64,000 bases of DNA from Berberis thunbergii (Eukaryota; Streptophyta; Magnoliopsida; Ranunculales; Berberidaceae). Below, in pieces: positions 45,312 to 57,065 of the stretch. Location: positions 186,001-250,000 of the forward strand of contig QNQO01001172.1 in the NCBI GenBank assembly GCA_003290165.1, read 5' to 3'. Both the position numbers and the translations under genes were made by a program. The notes below the pieces were generated by a model. The model saw only the letters and a list, made by a program, of their open reading frames with translations, did no database searches and was not told the DNA's origin. Within the stretch, counting starts at the first letter, position 1. Every line of letters begins with the position of its first letter.

Positions 45312-46990
45312 CTATTTTAAAGCAGAAATGGGCGAAACAACTTCCTCAGCAGCCTGTCCCGCAAAGTCGGAACTTTCCTCTTGCATGATGGTTCCAAAAG
45401 CATCCCTCATATAATGGGAAAAGTCGAGGTCGATGTCGGGGTGTTCTTTTCTGATAAGTTCCAGAAGCTCTAATCTGCCTCGAATGACCTCTGACGAAAT
45501 TTGTGGCCTCCGTCCCAAAGTGTAGAAATCCACTGCGCCTACCAAGGCGGCATATTGTGAACGCTCTTCTAATAGTAAGTGTTCTGCCTAACGAACACGA
45601 CGAAGTCCATCAGCAACTTTAGACTCAAGCTGTCGTTGTGTAACGACCCATTCCGTCTACTCCCGCTTCCACTTGGCAACCTGGGCCTGCAGATCGGACA
45701 ACCACTTGTCCACAACAACCTCTAAGTGTTCCAACTCAGCATCAGCCCGCCCCAGTTCCTCTCGGGTAGAAGCCAAATCAACTTCAGCTGATTTCAATTG
45801 GTCTTTCACGGATACCAATTATATTTCATATGAGGATATCGCGACCCCAAGTCCGCAGCAACACCAAAATCCTGCAGTTGATCAGTCAAGGAATTCACCT
45901 GGTGGAGAGCATCCGAATATGACACCTGCAGGTTTGCAAAAGCTTTCTCCAGGGTAAGAACAACATTAGGGTGCAGCACGACGAAACCGTGTGACTTAAG
46001 AGCGCGAGCTTCCGCCACAAACTCATGTTAACTCACAACGTCAACACCTGGTCCAATGTGCTCCCTCTCTAAGTCAGCAGGGGGTAATAAGGTTCAGCGA
46101 GAGCAACGATCCCCTGAAATCACCTCCTAAGCAGATGAAAGTGGCTCGTGCCTCGCAACAACCACCTCCTTCACTGTTAGGTCGACGACTCGAAAAAAAA
46201 ATGACATGATTGGTGGGTTCCCTCCTTTTAGGAATAACAACAGGAGGCACACTCACTTCCAACTCAGTTAGCCTATTCAGATTAGTCATGGCCATGCTCA
46301 CTTTCTTCGAACGACATTACCTAGCATCATGACCTTCTCGATGGACATCAACAGGAGTTTGTTGAACTCCTTCTCTATCCGTTCTTCCTCAGTGAGAATT
46401 GGAGTCACAAACTTCCCTGAAAAAATGAAATGTCAAATTAGCGTTACATCCAGGAGCGAGAGGGTAAGACATCAACGAGAAAACTTACTAAGGTCAATCT
46501 AGAAATATTTGGGGACTCGACATCCTTTGAACCTCAAGTATGAGGAATTCACCGAAGCTAGGAACCAATACTTTTTCCAAAGCTCAATGTCATCCGCCAC
46601 CAGACGCAAGCAAACGAAGTTATTCAGTATGCAAATAACCCTAGAATCTAACCGAGCAGTGGTTAGATGATGAACTATCGCCGGAGTTAAATGAAGGCCA
46701 GCATCGCATGCTCTGAGAAGAATCACAATCAAAATCCTAAACCCGCTCGGAGTCATTTGAGCAGGAGGCATGTAGAGAGAAAAGAAAAAGAGCCACACGT
46801 CGTCTAGCACTGGAAACTGAAACTCCAATTCAAACATGCCCACCCTTAAGGGGATGAAGATGGTACCCTAGCCGCAAATGCGGGAACGATTTCCAGATCC
46901 CCGAGAACATAGATAATATAATTGTACTTATCCTTGAGCAGTCACATATCCATTAATGTTATGCGCCACTCGAGACAACACTTTGATTCA
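45312..46990 (-). pseudogene. Antisense extra ORF of the Tat element (Grande/RIRE2-type aORF)
   Basis: This lies between the 3' UTR repeats and the 3' LTR but on the opposite strand to pol. The N-terminal part (46843-46499) reads FELEFQFPVLDDVWLFFFSL and PPAQMTPSGFRILIVILL, resembling the 'putative plant gypsy transposon' domain of such extra ORFs. The middle (46018-45806) is coiled-coil-like (TLEKAFANLQVSYSDALHQV). The end (45545-45312) is RLELLELIRKEHPDIDLDFS with a final stop. Frameshifts break it into pieces. Its function is unknown in all known elements. Confidence 0.75.
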
Positions 46991-47066
46991 ATCATCACGC
47001 GAGTACAATTGCTTTTCTGAGATTTAGTGGACCAATTAAACGTCCCACTAACTCGGGGGGAGTAGC

Positions 47067-47722
47067 TGATGATACACTAAAATGGTTTCTCTTCTACACC
47101 ATACACGTGTCATGGTGACCTCGAGAAATAACAGGTCCAGGCGTTAGCTCAATACTGATCTGGCCCAAGCACACGATACAGTCCGCCAGACGGGCCCAAA
47201 TCATTACAGTCTGCTAAGCCCACATGTCTCACATCTATCCCCAATACCTGTAAGCCCTATTAAGGAAAGTATCTTGGGGATTAGCTTCAGACAGGCAAGA
47301 CAACAACATTTTGCTTCCAACTAGGAAGCAAATACCAGAGTATACGTCGCAAATAGAAACTTCTATCTATGGACAACACTCTGATTGAGAACTATCTCCT
47401 GCGTATCTGGGAGCACAAGTCTAACAAAGAAAGTTCCCTTCACATCACAACTTCTAATTAGATAAGGATCTCCACGGAAATCTTCCCTAAACTACACCAT
47501 CGATGGTCTAGTCGAATGAGGACTCTAGTGCTATAAATAAGACATGAGGTTGATAAGATAAGGTATGCTACAAATTTCATGTTTACAATATTACGCCTTT
47601 CTAAGATTCTTGTCTGATTTTAGCATCGAAATGTCATTAACCACCATAAAAATGGTCTGTAATTCCTGTATATTCCTTATACAGGTCAAGGTCAAAGCAG
47701 CGAGGGAAAATTGACTACATCA
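47067..47722 (+). repeat. 3' LTR of the Tat element (656 bp)
   Basis: A purine tract (CTCGGGGGGAGTAG) precedes TGATGATAC at 47067, and it ends CTACATCA at 47722. The TATA box TATAAATA is at 47532-47539. It shares ACACCATACACGTGTCATG and overall length with the inverted LTR at 60233-60893, so both elements are one family. Confidence 0.85.
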
Positions 47723-47750
47723 GTTTCTAAAGTTAAATAAGGATTTCAAC

Positions 47751-48395
47751 CAGTGTTCTAAAAATTGGCCTGGGCGGCCGCCTAGGCTCTAGAAGGTGGA
47801 AAACCACCCAGATTAATGGCTGGGCGGGCTGTCTTGGCTGTTCTGGGCAGGATCTAGGCGGCCTAGGCGGTCTAGTCAGCCTAGGCGGGGTCTAGGCGGT
47901 TTGGGCGATTTTTTTTTAATTTTTTTTATTTTTATTTTTTAATAAGGCTGATTGTGTTCTTATTTATTTTTCTTTCCTATTTTTTAGAAATAAACTATTT
48001 AATTATTTTTTAGTCAGTATATGTCTAAATATAGCAAATGATGATTACTTAATGGAATTCTCAAAGGATCTGCCGGTACCAATTTTACTAATGTAGATTT
48101 TATAAAAAATAACTGAGGTTATTCATGCAATTTGAAGAAAAATAAAAGATTACACAAATTCAAATTTATATAAAGTACCCATCATGACCAACTTTAGTCA
48201 TTTGAGTTTTAATAAATTTTGTTCACGATTGTTAATTTTTCATGTTTTTAAATTTTGCATATGTATATTGGCATTAAATTGGATGTAATTGATAAGGTAT
48301 TATACTTAACTTTTATAAATTATTAAAGTTATAATACAAAACCTAAGACCGCCTAGGCGCTAGGCACCTGCTCGCCTAGCGATTTTTATAACACA
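47751..48395. mobile_element. TIR element, 645 bp, with 8-9-bp TSD
   Basis: Flanked by GATTTCAAC at 47742-47750 and 48396-48404. The ends are CAGTGTTCTAAAAATTG and CGATTTTTATAACACA, an imperfect inverted pair. Both subterminal regions are full of GCCTAGGCGG-type words (47780-47910 and 48350-48380). No coding capacity. The length of the duplication allows hAT (8 bp, CAGTG start) or Mutator (9 bp). It lies 28 bases beyond the Tat LTR. Confidence 0.8.
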
Positions 48396-48404
48396 GATTT
48401 CAAC

Positions 48405-48703
48405 ACTTGAAGTGACAGCACAATCATTTGAATCGTGCGGGTAGTTTGAACACAAATAAATAAACAGATAATAAAGATTTTTCAAGAGATTTGGTGAAGG
48501 GAGGAAAAATACATTTAGTGGAGACCAGATATGACTTATTAAATGGTATAGCATATAGCAGAGTCGTTGTTGAGAAATATAAGAATGAATAAATGCTCAT
48601 GAAATAACCTTTTCTTAGAGATCTTATTACATGGCTATCCTATTGCAGAATTATAATAATTTGAGCAATAAAATAATACGATTATATATTTGTTTCCAAC
48701 TTA
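48405..48703. other. Short intergenic stretch, nothing recognised
   Basis: AT-rich sequence between two transposons; no feature supported. Confidence 0.4.
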
Positions 48704-48711
48704 TTCTGATT

Positions 48712-49920
48712 TAGGGATGGCATTGGGGCGGATATTCACGGATATTCGCTCCACCCAATCCGTTTGGGGCGGTTTTGGATATGGCTGAATGGGTTTTCGG
48801 GTGGTTTCGGATATCCAAAAATTATCCGTTCACTATTCGGGGCGGATACGGATTTGGCCATATCCGTCCCGCAGGTCCCGCGGATATCCGTTTAACTAAC
48901 GAAGTTACAAAATTACCCTTTATCTATATAAGGGATTAACTTCCTCCCTCGGACCCTCACCTCACACCAATCGCTCTCGGCTCTTCCTCACTCACCAAGC
49001 TCTCCCTCACAGTGACTCCCTCACTCACGACTCCCTCCCTCCCTCCCTCACAGAGCGACTCTCCCTCACAGAGTCCCTCACTCACGACTCCCTCCCTCCC
49101 TCACAGAGCGACTCTCCCTCACAGAGCGGCTCCCTCACTCACCGCACACCACCTCCCCCTCACAGAGCGACTCCCTCCCTCCCTAACTCCCTCACAGAGC
49201 GACTCCCTCACTCACCGCACACCACCTCGCCCTCCCTCACGCCGCGAGACGCCGAGACGCCGAGATGCTCCCTGCTCCCTGATCCTCCCTGCTCGCTGCT
49301 CGCTGCTCGCTGCTCCCCTCTAGATAGAAAAGGGTTTCTTCCATCTCCCCCTTCAGAGATCAAGATCAAGATCTAGAGATCAAGATCTAATCAAGATCAA
49401 GATCAAGATCTGATCTGATCAAGATCAGTCATGATCTGATCTGATCTGATCAAGATCAGTCATGATCTGATCTGATCAAGATCAGTCAAGATCTGATCTG
49501 AATCTGATTAGATTTCAAGATCGAGATCTGATCTGAGATCCTCGAATTTTTTGAAGTTGTAATTTTTTTATTTTTTTGTTAATTTTTGTATGTTTGTAAT
49601 TTCTGGAATTTTTTGTATGGTTTGTAATTTCTGGAATTTTTTGTAATTTCTGTATGATCTCACAAAAATAAAATCAAATATGTATAATATGTTGTAATTT
49701 GTTTTTTTTTTAATTTTGTGGTTCGATGTGAGAATCTGTTATTTTTTTTTCTCCAGGTATTTTGGGCGGGGCGAATATCCACCAATCCGTTCGGTTCGGG
49801 GATGGTTTTTACAAAATTTGGTAAACGGATATTCGGGGCGGATTTGGATATCCGTGATCTCTAGCGGGGCGGGGATGGATTTGTCCAAATCCGCCCCAAT
49901 CCGCCCCGTTACCATCCCTA
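48712..49920. mobile_element. Non-autonomous hAT element, 1209 bp, with perfect 8-bp TSD
   Basis: The ends TAGGGATGGCA and TACCATCCCTA are flanked by TTCTGATT on both sides (48704-48711 and 49921-49928). Subterminal GGGGCGGAT/ATCCGCCCC repeats lie at both ends. Inside are a TATA-like TATATAAGG near 48927, a minisatellite of CTCCCTCACAGAGCGA units (48990-49240) and a GATC-dense block (49360-49545). No transposase is present; the long frame at 49012-49323 is minisatellite. Confidence 0.9.
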
Positions 49921-50139
49921 TTCTGATTTGCCAATGCAAGAAACATCACATGAAACTTTCAAAGCACCAAACTGGAGTCCACTTAGTTTTCTTCTTTCTC
50001 AAAGTTCTAACTTACCAATTTAATCGGCAATGAAACTCACTGAAACACTTCACTGTTAGAAATTCTAGCAGCTGCTATGCTACTTCTGTCCAGCACCTTG
50101 TAACACAAATGCAATTGGTATATTAAGAGATAGGCATAT

Positions 50140-51230
50140 ACTACTTCACGCCATCATAAGTGTTTTCTTATACCATTATATTCTCTCACATCACTTACTT
50201 AATTTTTTTTTTCACACCACCTGTATAAATAAAAAAACCAACATTTTTCTCCTCCCCATTCAAATCGAAATGTGATTCCTCCCTCTCCCATTCGAATCTC
50301 TTCCCTCGCACATTCAAATCTCTTCCGACATTCAAATCTCTTACCTCTCCCTCAAAATCTCTTCTCTCTCTCAAAATCAAAACCCTTAAAAATCGAACCC
50401 CAAATCGCAATCTCCCCACATAATTTCAAAAAAACAAAGTAATCTCCTGTTAAATTTTGAAAAATAACTCGCCTAGAACAATGCGAGGTTTTTGCAAAAA
50501 TTTGCGTTGTTCTGGGCGAATAGGGAATTTCAGCAAATTTTTTCGGATAGATTTACGCGACTTTAGTAAAATGACCATAATTTGCTCATTTCAAAACATT
50601 TTCAAGTGATTCAAGTTGTGTTTATTATATAACTCAGAGTACTGCAACTTTTGTGTTTTGATCAACTTGAGAATCAGTTTCGATCGAACACATAAGTTAG
50701 CGAAAAATCAAAGACACTATCTCGTTTTCATTGCAAGACAGATTTGCGCGACTTTAGTAAAATGATCATAACTTGCTTATTTCAAAACATTTTCAAGTGA
50801 CTCAAGTTGTATTTATTAGATAACTTAGAGTACTAGAATTTTTGTGTTTTAATCAACTTGAGAATCAATCTCGAACACATAAGTTTTTCAAAAGTCAGGG
50901 ACACCATCGCGAGACAGATTTGCGCAACTTTAGTAAAATGACCATAACTTACTCATTTCAAAACATTTTCAAATGATTTAAATTGTTTTTATTAGATAAC
51001 TCAGAGTACTGCAATTTTCTTGTTTTGATGTGCTTGAAAATCAGTCTCAATTGAGGGTTTAAATTAGTCGAAAATTACTTTGTTTTGTCTTGTTTTTTGT
51101 TTTTTGTTTTTTGTTTAGAGTTCTCTGTTAGGTTATGCATATTTATTGGTGGTATGAGTAAGAAAAAGAAATAAAAAATGATAATAATAACTCAATAATG
51201 GTGTGAAAAAGTTTGATGGTGTGGAGTAGT
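50140..51230. mobile_element. TIR-flanked repeat with three internal ~180-bp tandem units
   Basis: ACTACTTCACGCCATCATAA near 50140 pairs with TGATGGTGTGGAGTAGT ending near 51230, and pairing continues inward for about 40 bases (CACACCATTAT). Inside, units starting AGATTT(A/G)CGC(G/A)ACTTTAGT lie at about 50549, 50739 and 50915. No clear target duplication could be found, so the superfamily is open. No ORF. Confidence 0.55.
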
Positions 51231-51418
51231 CGTTGCCTATGAGGTATTCAGTTTTCCTATTATTTAGATCACACTCATGTCCAATTTAAGCAATGTATCA
51301 CCACATAGCATTAGCACCGCCTAAGTTCTTGATGTCTAGGTATCAATGAGATCCTAGGCGAGCCAGCTAAAAACCAAACAAAGCCGGTTAAGGATACACT
51401 AACACAGAACAGCATGAT

Positions 51419-52585
51419 TACCCTAGTCTACAATGCAGCACAAGAAAAACAGAAACCTGTGTCTTTACAGCAGAACTAACACCTGCATAGTCCAGAATGT
51501 TGGGGTTTGTTTGCAGACTTGAGATATCAGCCCAAGCTTCACCTGCAACACATAATCAGACACTAGATCACTTCTAGATGCTTTTAGCATGTCAGCGCAG
51601 CCTTTTCATCGCCTTGAGCTTCACCCTTCTCCCTCTGTCTTCACTCCGACAACTTCAGTGACAGCAGTGCTCTCTTCCCTTTTTGCCTCCGTTGTCTGTT
51701 CCATTTCTTCATCACCTTGGAGCTCCACTGGCTTGCTTGTGTCTGCAACATCCCCTTTTCCCTCTGTCTTCACTCCGACAACTTCAGTGACAGCGGTGCT
51801 CTCTTCCCTTTCTGCCTCCGTTGTCCGTTCCATTTCTTCATCACCTTGAAACTCTGCTGGCTTAATTACATCCGTTGTCTTAATCACCTTTGTTGTATGT
51901 TCCACTTCTCCATCCCCTTCTCCCTCCATCTTGACTACTACAACTTTGGTAGCAGTGCCCTCTTTAGCTTCTGGTTCCAACTCTTTCTTTTTAACGTCTT
52001 CCTCTTTGATACTTTTGGTATCTTCTGCATTCACTTCTTCGAATGCAACTTCTATTCTCTCAGTAGAGGTGATCGGAACACTACTACCCTTTTCCTTGAG
52101 TGCCTCCATCTGCAACTTGTGCTTCTTCCCTTCCACATGATTATTAAAAACAATTTCACTGTGACACCCTACCTTACAATCTGCACACCAGAATTTGAAA
52201 ATTTTCTTCTTGGCCTCTACAGTTTGAAGTTTTTTCTTCGCCGCCAATCCATGTTTTTCCCCTTCTTCAATTTGGAAATTGCTTTCTTATTTGTACCATT
52301 ACTCATGTTGGGGGCTTCGTTGTTATTTATAACCACAATGGGCTTGTCAGATTTTTCTGGCAATGCAGAAATGCCGCCTAATGCTGCTTTGGCTCTCAAT
52401 GCAGCCTCCCTGGCTCTGTGTTTCTTACCTTCCATATGCTGCTTCAAACCACTCTCAGAAGTAGTACTCACCTGACAAAGGGCGCAATTCCATTCCTCCT
52501 TGACCTTCTTCTTTGAACTGCCCTGATCAAGATCAGTAGGTGCAATTCTCTTGATCCCAGCAAGATTTGCATTCACAGGCTTGGC
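51419..52585 (-). pseudogene. Two-zinc-finger (U1/matrin-type C2H2) gene, 3' part, frameshifted
   Basis: A minus-strand exon starting after a TTGCAG acceptor at 52585 encodes KRIAP, then a finger CALCQVSTTSESGLKQH (C-X2-C-X12-H-X5-H). A one-base shift in a G/A run near 52255-52262 moves the frame, which then encodes a second finger CADCKVGCHSEIVFNNH and an acidic Lys/Glu tail to a stop at 51621. The repeated HxEGKKH endings mark U1-type fingers of RNA-binding plant proteins. A 42-codon unit (TEAEREESTAVTEVVGVKTE) is tandemly duplicated at the end. A last exon after 51545 (EAWADISSLQTNPNILDYAG) may extend to about 51419. The 5' exons are not visible before the retroelement at 53337. If the shift is real the gene is broken; a short intron there is an alternative. 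Confidence 0.7.
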
Positions 52586-53336
52586 CTGCAACAAAATAAC
52601 AAGTCCCATTACTAAGTACACTGCCATGATTAGCATTGATAAACTGTGAAAACTAAATGTACACTTCAGCTTTTGTTTTAAGCTCATAAGTTCCACCAAT
52701 TCTTAGCTAACAACAAACTACGCTGATACACATCACAAAGTAAATAGTGCTTACAATCCAATAGTCCATCTATTGAAATATCCATAAGATTCCTCTGAAC
52801 TGAAACCAATACCGCCGAGATGGGGTTCCATCAATCAAGATTATAACAGCTTAAAGTTTATGAGAAGAAACATGACGCCTAGACGTTTATTGAAAAAACA
52901 AATCATCTAACAATAGGTAAAGGGAAGGAAAAAAAAAAAAAAGGTTGAAGAAAGCACTATTCTTAGCAGATATTGCATCATAGCAAAACCACTATAAAAA
53001 ACTAAAGAGAGAAGTTATATACGCCACAAAATTATACAAACTACTGACTATACATAAGTATATGCCTGCCTCTCACAGCTAAGGACAGATGTTTGAACAT
53101 ATCATGAGTCTATCTGAAAAATAATTTAATTTTGAATCCACAAATCATTTTTGACAGGCGATCTTTGGGGAAAATGGAAAACAGTACCAATATTCACCGC
53201 CATGTTGCGGTAAACAGTGCAGCCAAAGGTTTACAATATGTACCGAGTTGCCACATTTTGCTAGGCAATGTAATATTCAAGCAAGCATGAGTGCATCTTC
53301 AAGCTCCAACTCCCTCTATCAAATGTTTTCCACCAG
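52586..53336. other. Intron or lost 5' region of the zinc-finger gene
   Basis: No upstream exon could be found by motif, although one would be expected on the minus strand. The sequence is AT-rich and ends at the LTR fragment. Confidence 0.35.
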
Positions 53337-53924
53337 TGTAAGCGGGTTATTTAGTAATATTATTATCAGTAATATTGTATTTGGGCTTATTTAGTGTCAT
53401 CCCATAATAGTTAGGGCATTGGTTTCCAATTATGTTTAGGATTTGTTTCTTGTCATAGAAGTTGGGTCAATTATAAAAGGAATGTAGGTTACCATTGTTA
53501 GATAGTTAATTGAATAAAAAAAATTTATTTTGTTTACTTGTTTTTCAATCATCATATATTTATTTCAATTTCTGTATTATCTTTCAATTCTCGTTTATTT
53601 GCAATTTTAATTCTATCAATTGGTCTCAGAGCCGAAGCATCCTTTGCATGAAGAGATCAGATGTATACGCAAAAGAAAAGGCTAGGAAGTTGGTAGAGGA
53701 AGAAAGATCCAAGGCAATTGAAGCCATGGAAGGTTATGACTGGTCCCTTGAACACAAGGTTTGATCAGGAGATAACCAAGTGGAAGAACCAATTTGCAGG
53801 ATTAGAACAGAGGATGGAAGAAAAGATTGAGAAAATTTTACACACTGAAGGTGGAGATGAAAGAGGTGATCAAAGATTTGCAACAAATGATGGTAGTCCA
53901 AGACCGACTTGCTGCCTGGCAAGC
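53337..53924 (+). mobile_element. LTR (282 bp) with iMet-type primer site and gag remnant
   Basis: TG at 53337 and ATCA at 53618 bound a short LTR with a TATA box (TATAAAAGG, 53472). Directly after, TTGGTCTCAGAGCC matches the TGGTATCAGAGC primer site for initiator tRNA-Met with one change. 53648-53924 encodes a charged, coiled-coil-like stretch (KEKARKLVEEERSKAIEAME, EQRMEEKIEKIL) with a frameshift, plausibly a gag start. The rest of the element is missing. Confidence 0.65.
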
Positions 53925-54183
53925 TAGAGCGACTGGAGCAAGAACTTGTTGAGTCAACAGTGCGCGATGGAAGGCTAGAGTTGTTGCATCTGATGAAGGA
54001 GGAGTATCCTAACTGAGATTTCTCCTATTATAAAGAGATTGCATAAGCAGAGTTTGGAGTGGCTTCCGATTTGTCTGAAGAAGAAGGCGATCTTGTGAGG
54101 GGGCTCGAGAGGTAGCACGTATTGCTTCTTCCCTTGCGAAGTCTGGTTCTGTTATATCTAACTCTTCTCCTGATGAAGGGTGA
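53925..54183 (+). pseudogene. C-terminal piece of a Tat antisense ORF (second element)
   Basis: It reads GRLELLHLMKEEYPN, DFSYYKEIA and, after a shift, AREVARIASSLAKSGSVISN to a stop at 54183. This aligns with the end of the antisense ORF at 45312-45545 (GRLELLELIRKEHPD, DFSHYM). Its plus orientation fits the minus-strand Tat element to its right. The N-terminal half is replaced by the LTR fragment at 53337. Confidence 0.6.
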
Positions 54184-55560
54184 GCCTTGTGTACTTTTTT
54201 TTGCTTTCAAATGAATGGTACTGTGCACATGTTCATTTATACAATCGCTTTACTGCTAGCATTTACCTGCTTTGTCTTATTTTGACATTAACTGTCAGAC
54301 GAGAGGCTCCGCTAGACTAGGAAGTTTTATGATTGATATGTTTGTGAGAGTTCTGACTCCTTGTGCTGCGATAGTTCGTGCAATTTGAGTATGAATTTTC
54401 TTAGAGATCGGGAAGTGTAATTCACTTTGTTTGACGACTTGGTTGTATGTTGAACCAGCAGTTTTTGTTGTTGTTGTAAGTTAATTAGTCAAACTGTGGT
54501 CCCAGCACGTGCATTGTTGTAGATGATTGGACGATAGTCTTCGTGAGTCGTCTGGGTCAAGCTTCTAGAGTTCTGACCGGACTTTTGGCTCATCATTATT
54601 TGTTTGTAGAATATGCTTAATTGGACCGGGGGTTATTATCGCCAATCATGACCGACTAAACTGGGGTCGGGTTTCGGCGACCATGGTGGTCCCTGGCAAG
54701 CCATCTTGATCAAGCGTCGAGGGGACTGACTAGACTCCATTTTCCAACCCATCTTGATCCGTTCGTCGCGGAATAGGAATTGGAGCGAGCTAGAAGTTAT
54801 CATCATCAATCGTTCCGACTAAACTTTGGCGGGGGTTCGACGATCATTGTCTGTAGTTGACCAATGAACCCTAACAAGTCGTCTTCTCCAGGCTACATGA
54901 GCACTGACTAAGCTCCCACTTTCTAGGCCGTCAAAATTCACGCGCAGCGAACTGGGCTTCTAGCAAGCCAAAGCCATCGTCATCAGCAGCCACTGACTAA
55001 GCTTTGGTCGAGGTTCAGCGATCACTTTGTGTAACAGTAGCGACCCCTAGCAAACCATCTTAATCAGACGTCGAGAGCGCTGACTAGACTCGCACTTTCT
55101 AAGTCGTCAAAATTCGTTATTTGCAGACCAGGCTTCGAGCAGGCTAGAAGCCATCATCGTCGATCGTCACCGACTAAGCTTTGGTTGGGTTTGGTCACTA
55201 TTGCCAATGTTTGAACAATGATCCCTGGCAAGCCGTCTCGGCACTGACTAAGTTGTCCCTCTCTAAACCGTTGACACCCATTTAGTTTAACGGACTGGGC
55301 GTTAGAGCGCACCAGAAGCTATTAGGTCGAAACCGACTAAGCTTTGGTTAGGTTCGGCGGCCATTATCTACAGTTGAACAATGGTCCCTGGCAAGCCATC
55401 GCAATTAGGTATTATTACAAACGTTGACTAAGCTACCACCTTCTAACCCATCGTCATCCGCTTTTAGCGGGCTAGGTATTAAGGCAGACCAGAAGCTATT
55501 GTAATCAATCGGAGCTGACTATGCTTTGGTCAAAATAAGATTTTGAGTGTGTAAATCTGA
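54184..55560 (-). repeat. Tat 3' UTR tandem repeats of the second element
   Basis: The anchor GACTAAGCTTTGGT recurs at 54654, 54817, 54995, 55172, 55335 and 55517 (spacing 163 to 182). The units are the reverse complement of the family at 32330 (shared ACCAGAAGC, GACTAAGCTT, TGACTAGACTC). This gives the orientation of the element as minus. Confidence 0.8.
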
Positions 55561-56790
55561 CTTGGGTGTCCAGGCGGGCGGTCTAATTCCCGAATAAGAT
55601 CAATTGATCATACTAATAATAAATTGATTGACTTTAATAATTAGCAGCGAATAATAATAGAGTTGATGCCTTGGATTTAGTGATAATACTCAATAGACGC
55701 GCTCCTTATTCCATGGGCGCTCAGGGCATTTGCTGGGCCGAATCTAGCAGGGCATAAGCTTGGCCCATTCGTGGAGGGGCCAACTAGAAAAAACCCTTGT
55801 GGATCAGCGTGCTAGGGATACGGCACATACTGGGAGACGGTTCAGTATCGATTACTCCCCTCAGTTAATGGGGCTGCTTACAGGGTCATTAATTCAAAAG
55901 ATGTAGACTTGTGCAGTTGCAATTGGAACCGTCGTTTTTCCAATTTCCTGCACAACATTTAATGCTGAAGTGACTGCCAGCTAATGTTGCTTCGTAAACC
56001 ATCACGCCTATATATAAGCTGGCTATTCTGCGTTCAAGCACTGCAAATGAGAATTGTAGAGCATGTTAATCAAATGCATGTAACCAAAGAATTTTCTTTG
56101 GATTTTCCAAAGGCTAAAGGAAGATCTCCCTCGTTAGAATGTTCGAATGTTTTGACATTTGCGCCGATGAGTCTTAATAAGCGAAAAATCTAGGGTGCCT
56201 GGACCTGTGCCTGGTGGCCACTAGGCACCATCCATCTGCCTCGAGATGTGAATTATTTCATATCTCGCAACAGATAGACGGTGCCTGGTGGCACCAGGCA
56301 CAACACCGGGCACACCACCAGGCACTGTAGTAGTGCTCCTTAATAAGACTTGCTATTATGTGGCGCCGCTTGATCTGGGTGAGCACCTGATTGATCTCAT
56401 GAGATCATGTAATATCTTATTATATTGCGAATAATCGAGGGAGTACTCGCAGCCCTCTTCAAGTACTTTGCATGCTACTTTCAAATCATCCTTGCAAGGT
56501 GATTTAATGGAGAAATGAATTGAGTGTGCTCTTTCGTCTTCTGTTGCAGACGCTTTACTTTCATCACCTTTTCTTTTGGAGATGGATTAGTAGATCGGAA
56601 TCTCTACTCTTGTTTCAACGGATAGATAGTTGCATCGAACTTAGATACTTGTAGTGTATGAACTGATATACTAGTTGGTCGACAAGCTTTGTAATAATTC
56701 TCATTGGAATCAATAAAATTTGTTTTATTTCTGGAATTTGTCTTGTACGAACAATTCTTCTAAACTGAAATGAAAAACAAAAAATGAAAT
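55561..56790. other. Unassigned insert between the Tat repeats and the gag-protease part
   Basis: This is where the pol of a minus-strand Tat element should be, but no RT or integrase text is seen on either strand. A TATA-like CTATATATAAG (56008) and AATAAAATTTG (56718) on the plus strand could be LTR or gene promoter and poly(A) signals. Its origin is not determined. Confidence 0.35.
56200..56330. repeat. Hairpin related to the palindrome at 18383
   Basis: GTGGCCACTAGGCACC and CATCTGCCTCGAGATGTGAA pair with TTCATATCTCGCAACAGATA and GGTGCCTGGTGGCACC. The outer GGTGCCTGGTGGC words match those of the palindrome near 18393. Extra GCCTGG(T/A)GG words follow to 56330. Confidence 0.6.
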
Positions 56791-57065
56791 GAAAGCAACA
56801 AGATAATTTAACTCCGGTCAGGGACTAAACTAATCCGACCCTGAACGAGGCTCATATGGTCTTGGCTCGGATTGCATAGTCCCTCTAGCAAAGTGTTTTG
56901 TTTTGCCAAAGCTGGCGAAGTTACTGAATAGTGGACTTCGTGCTGGCGGGTAGTTCCTTGCTGATTAATAGCTTTTGGAATGTGTCTGTTTGCTGAAGTA
57001 TCGTTACTAAGCTCCTTATAAGTTTGGATTGCGCAGTTAGCTCTAAATTCTGGTTCTTCGCATCG

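Noticed and set aside
49012..49323. 103-codon Ser/Pro-rich frame
   Set aside because: A translation of a CTCCCTCACAGAGCGA minisatellite within a hAT MITE.
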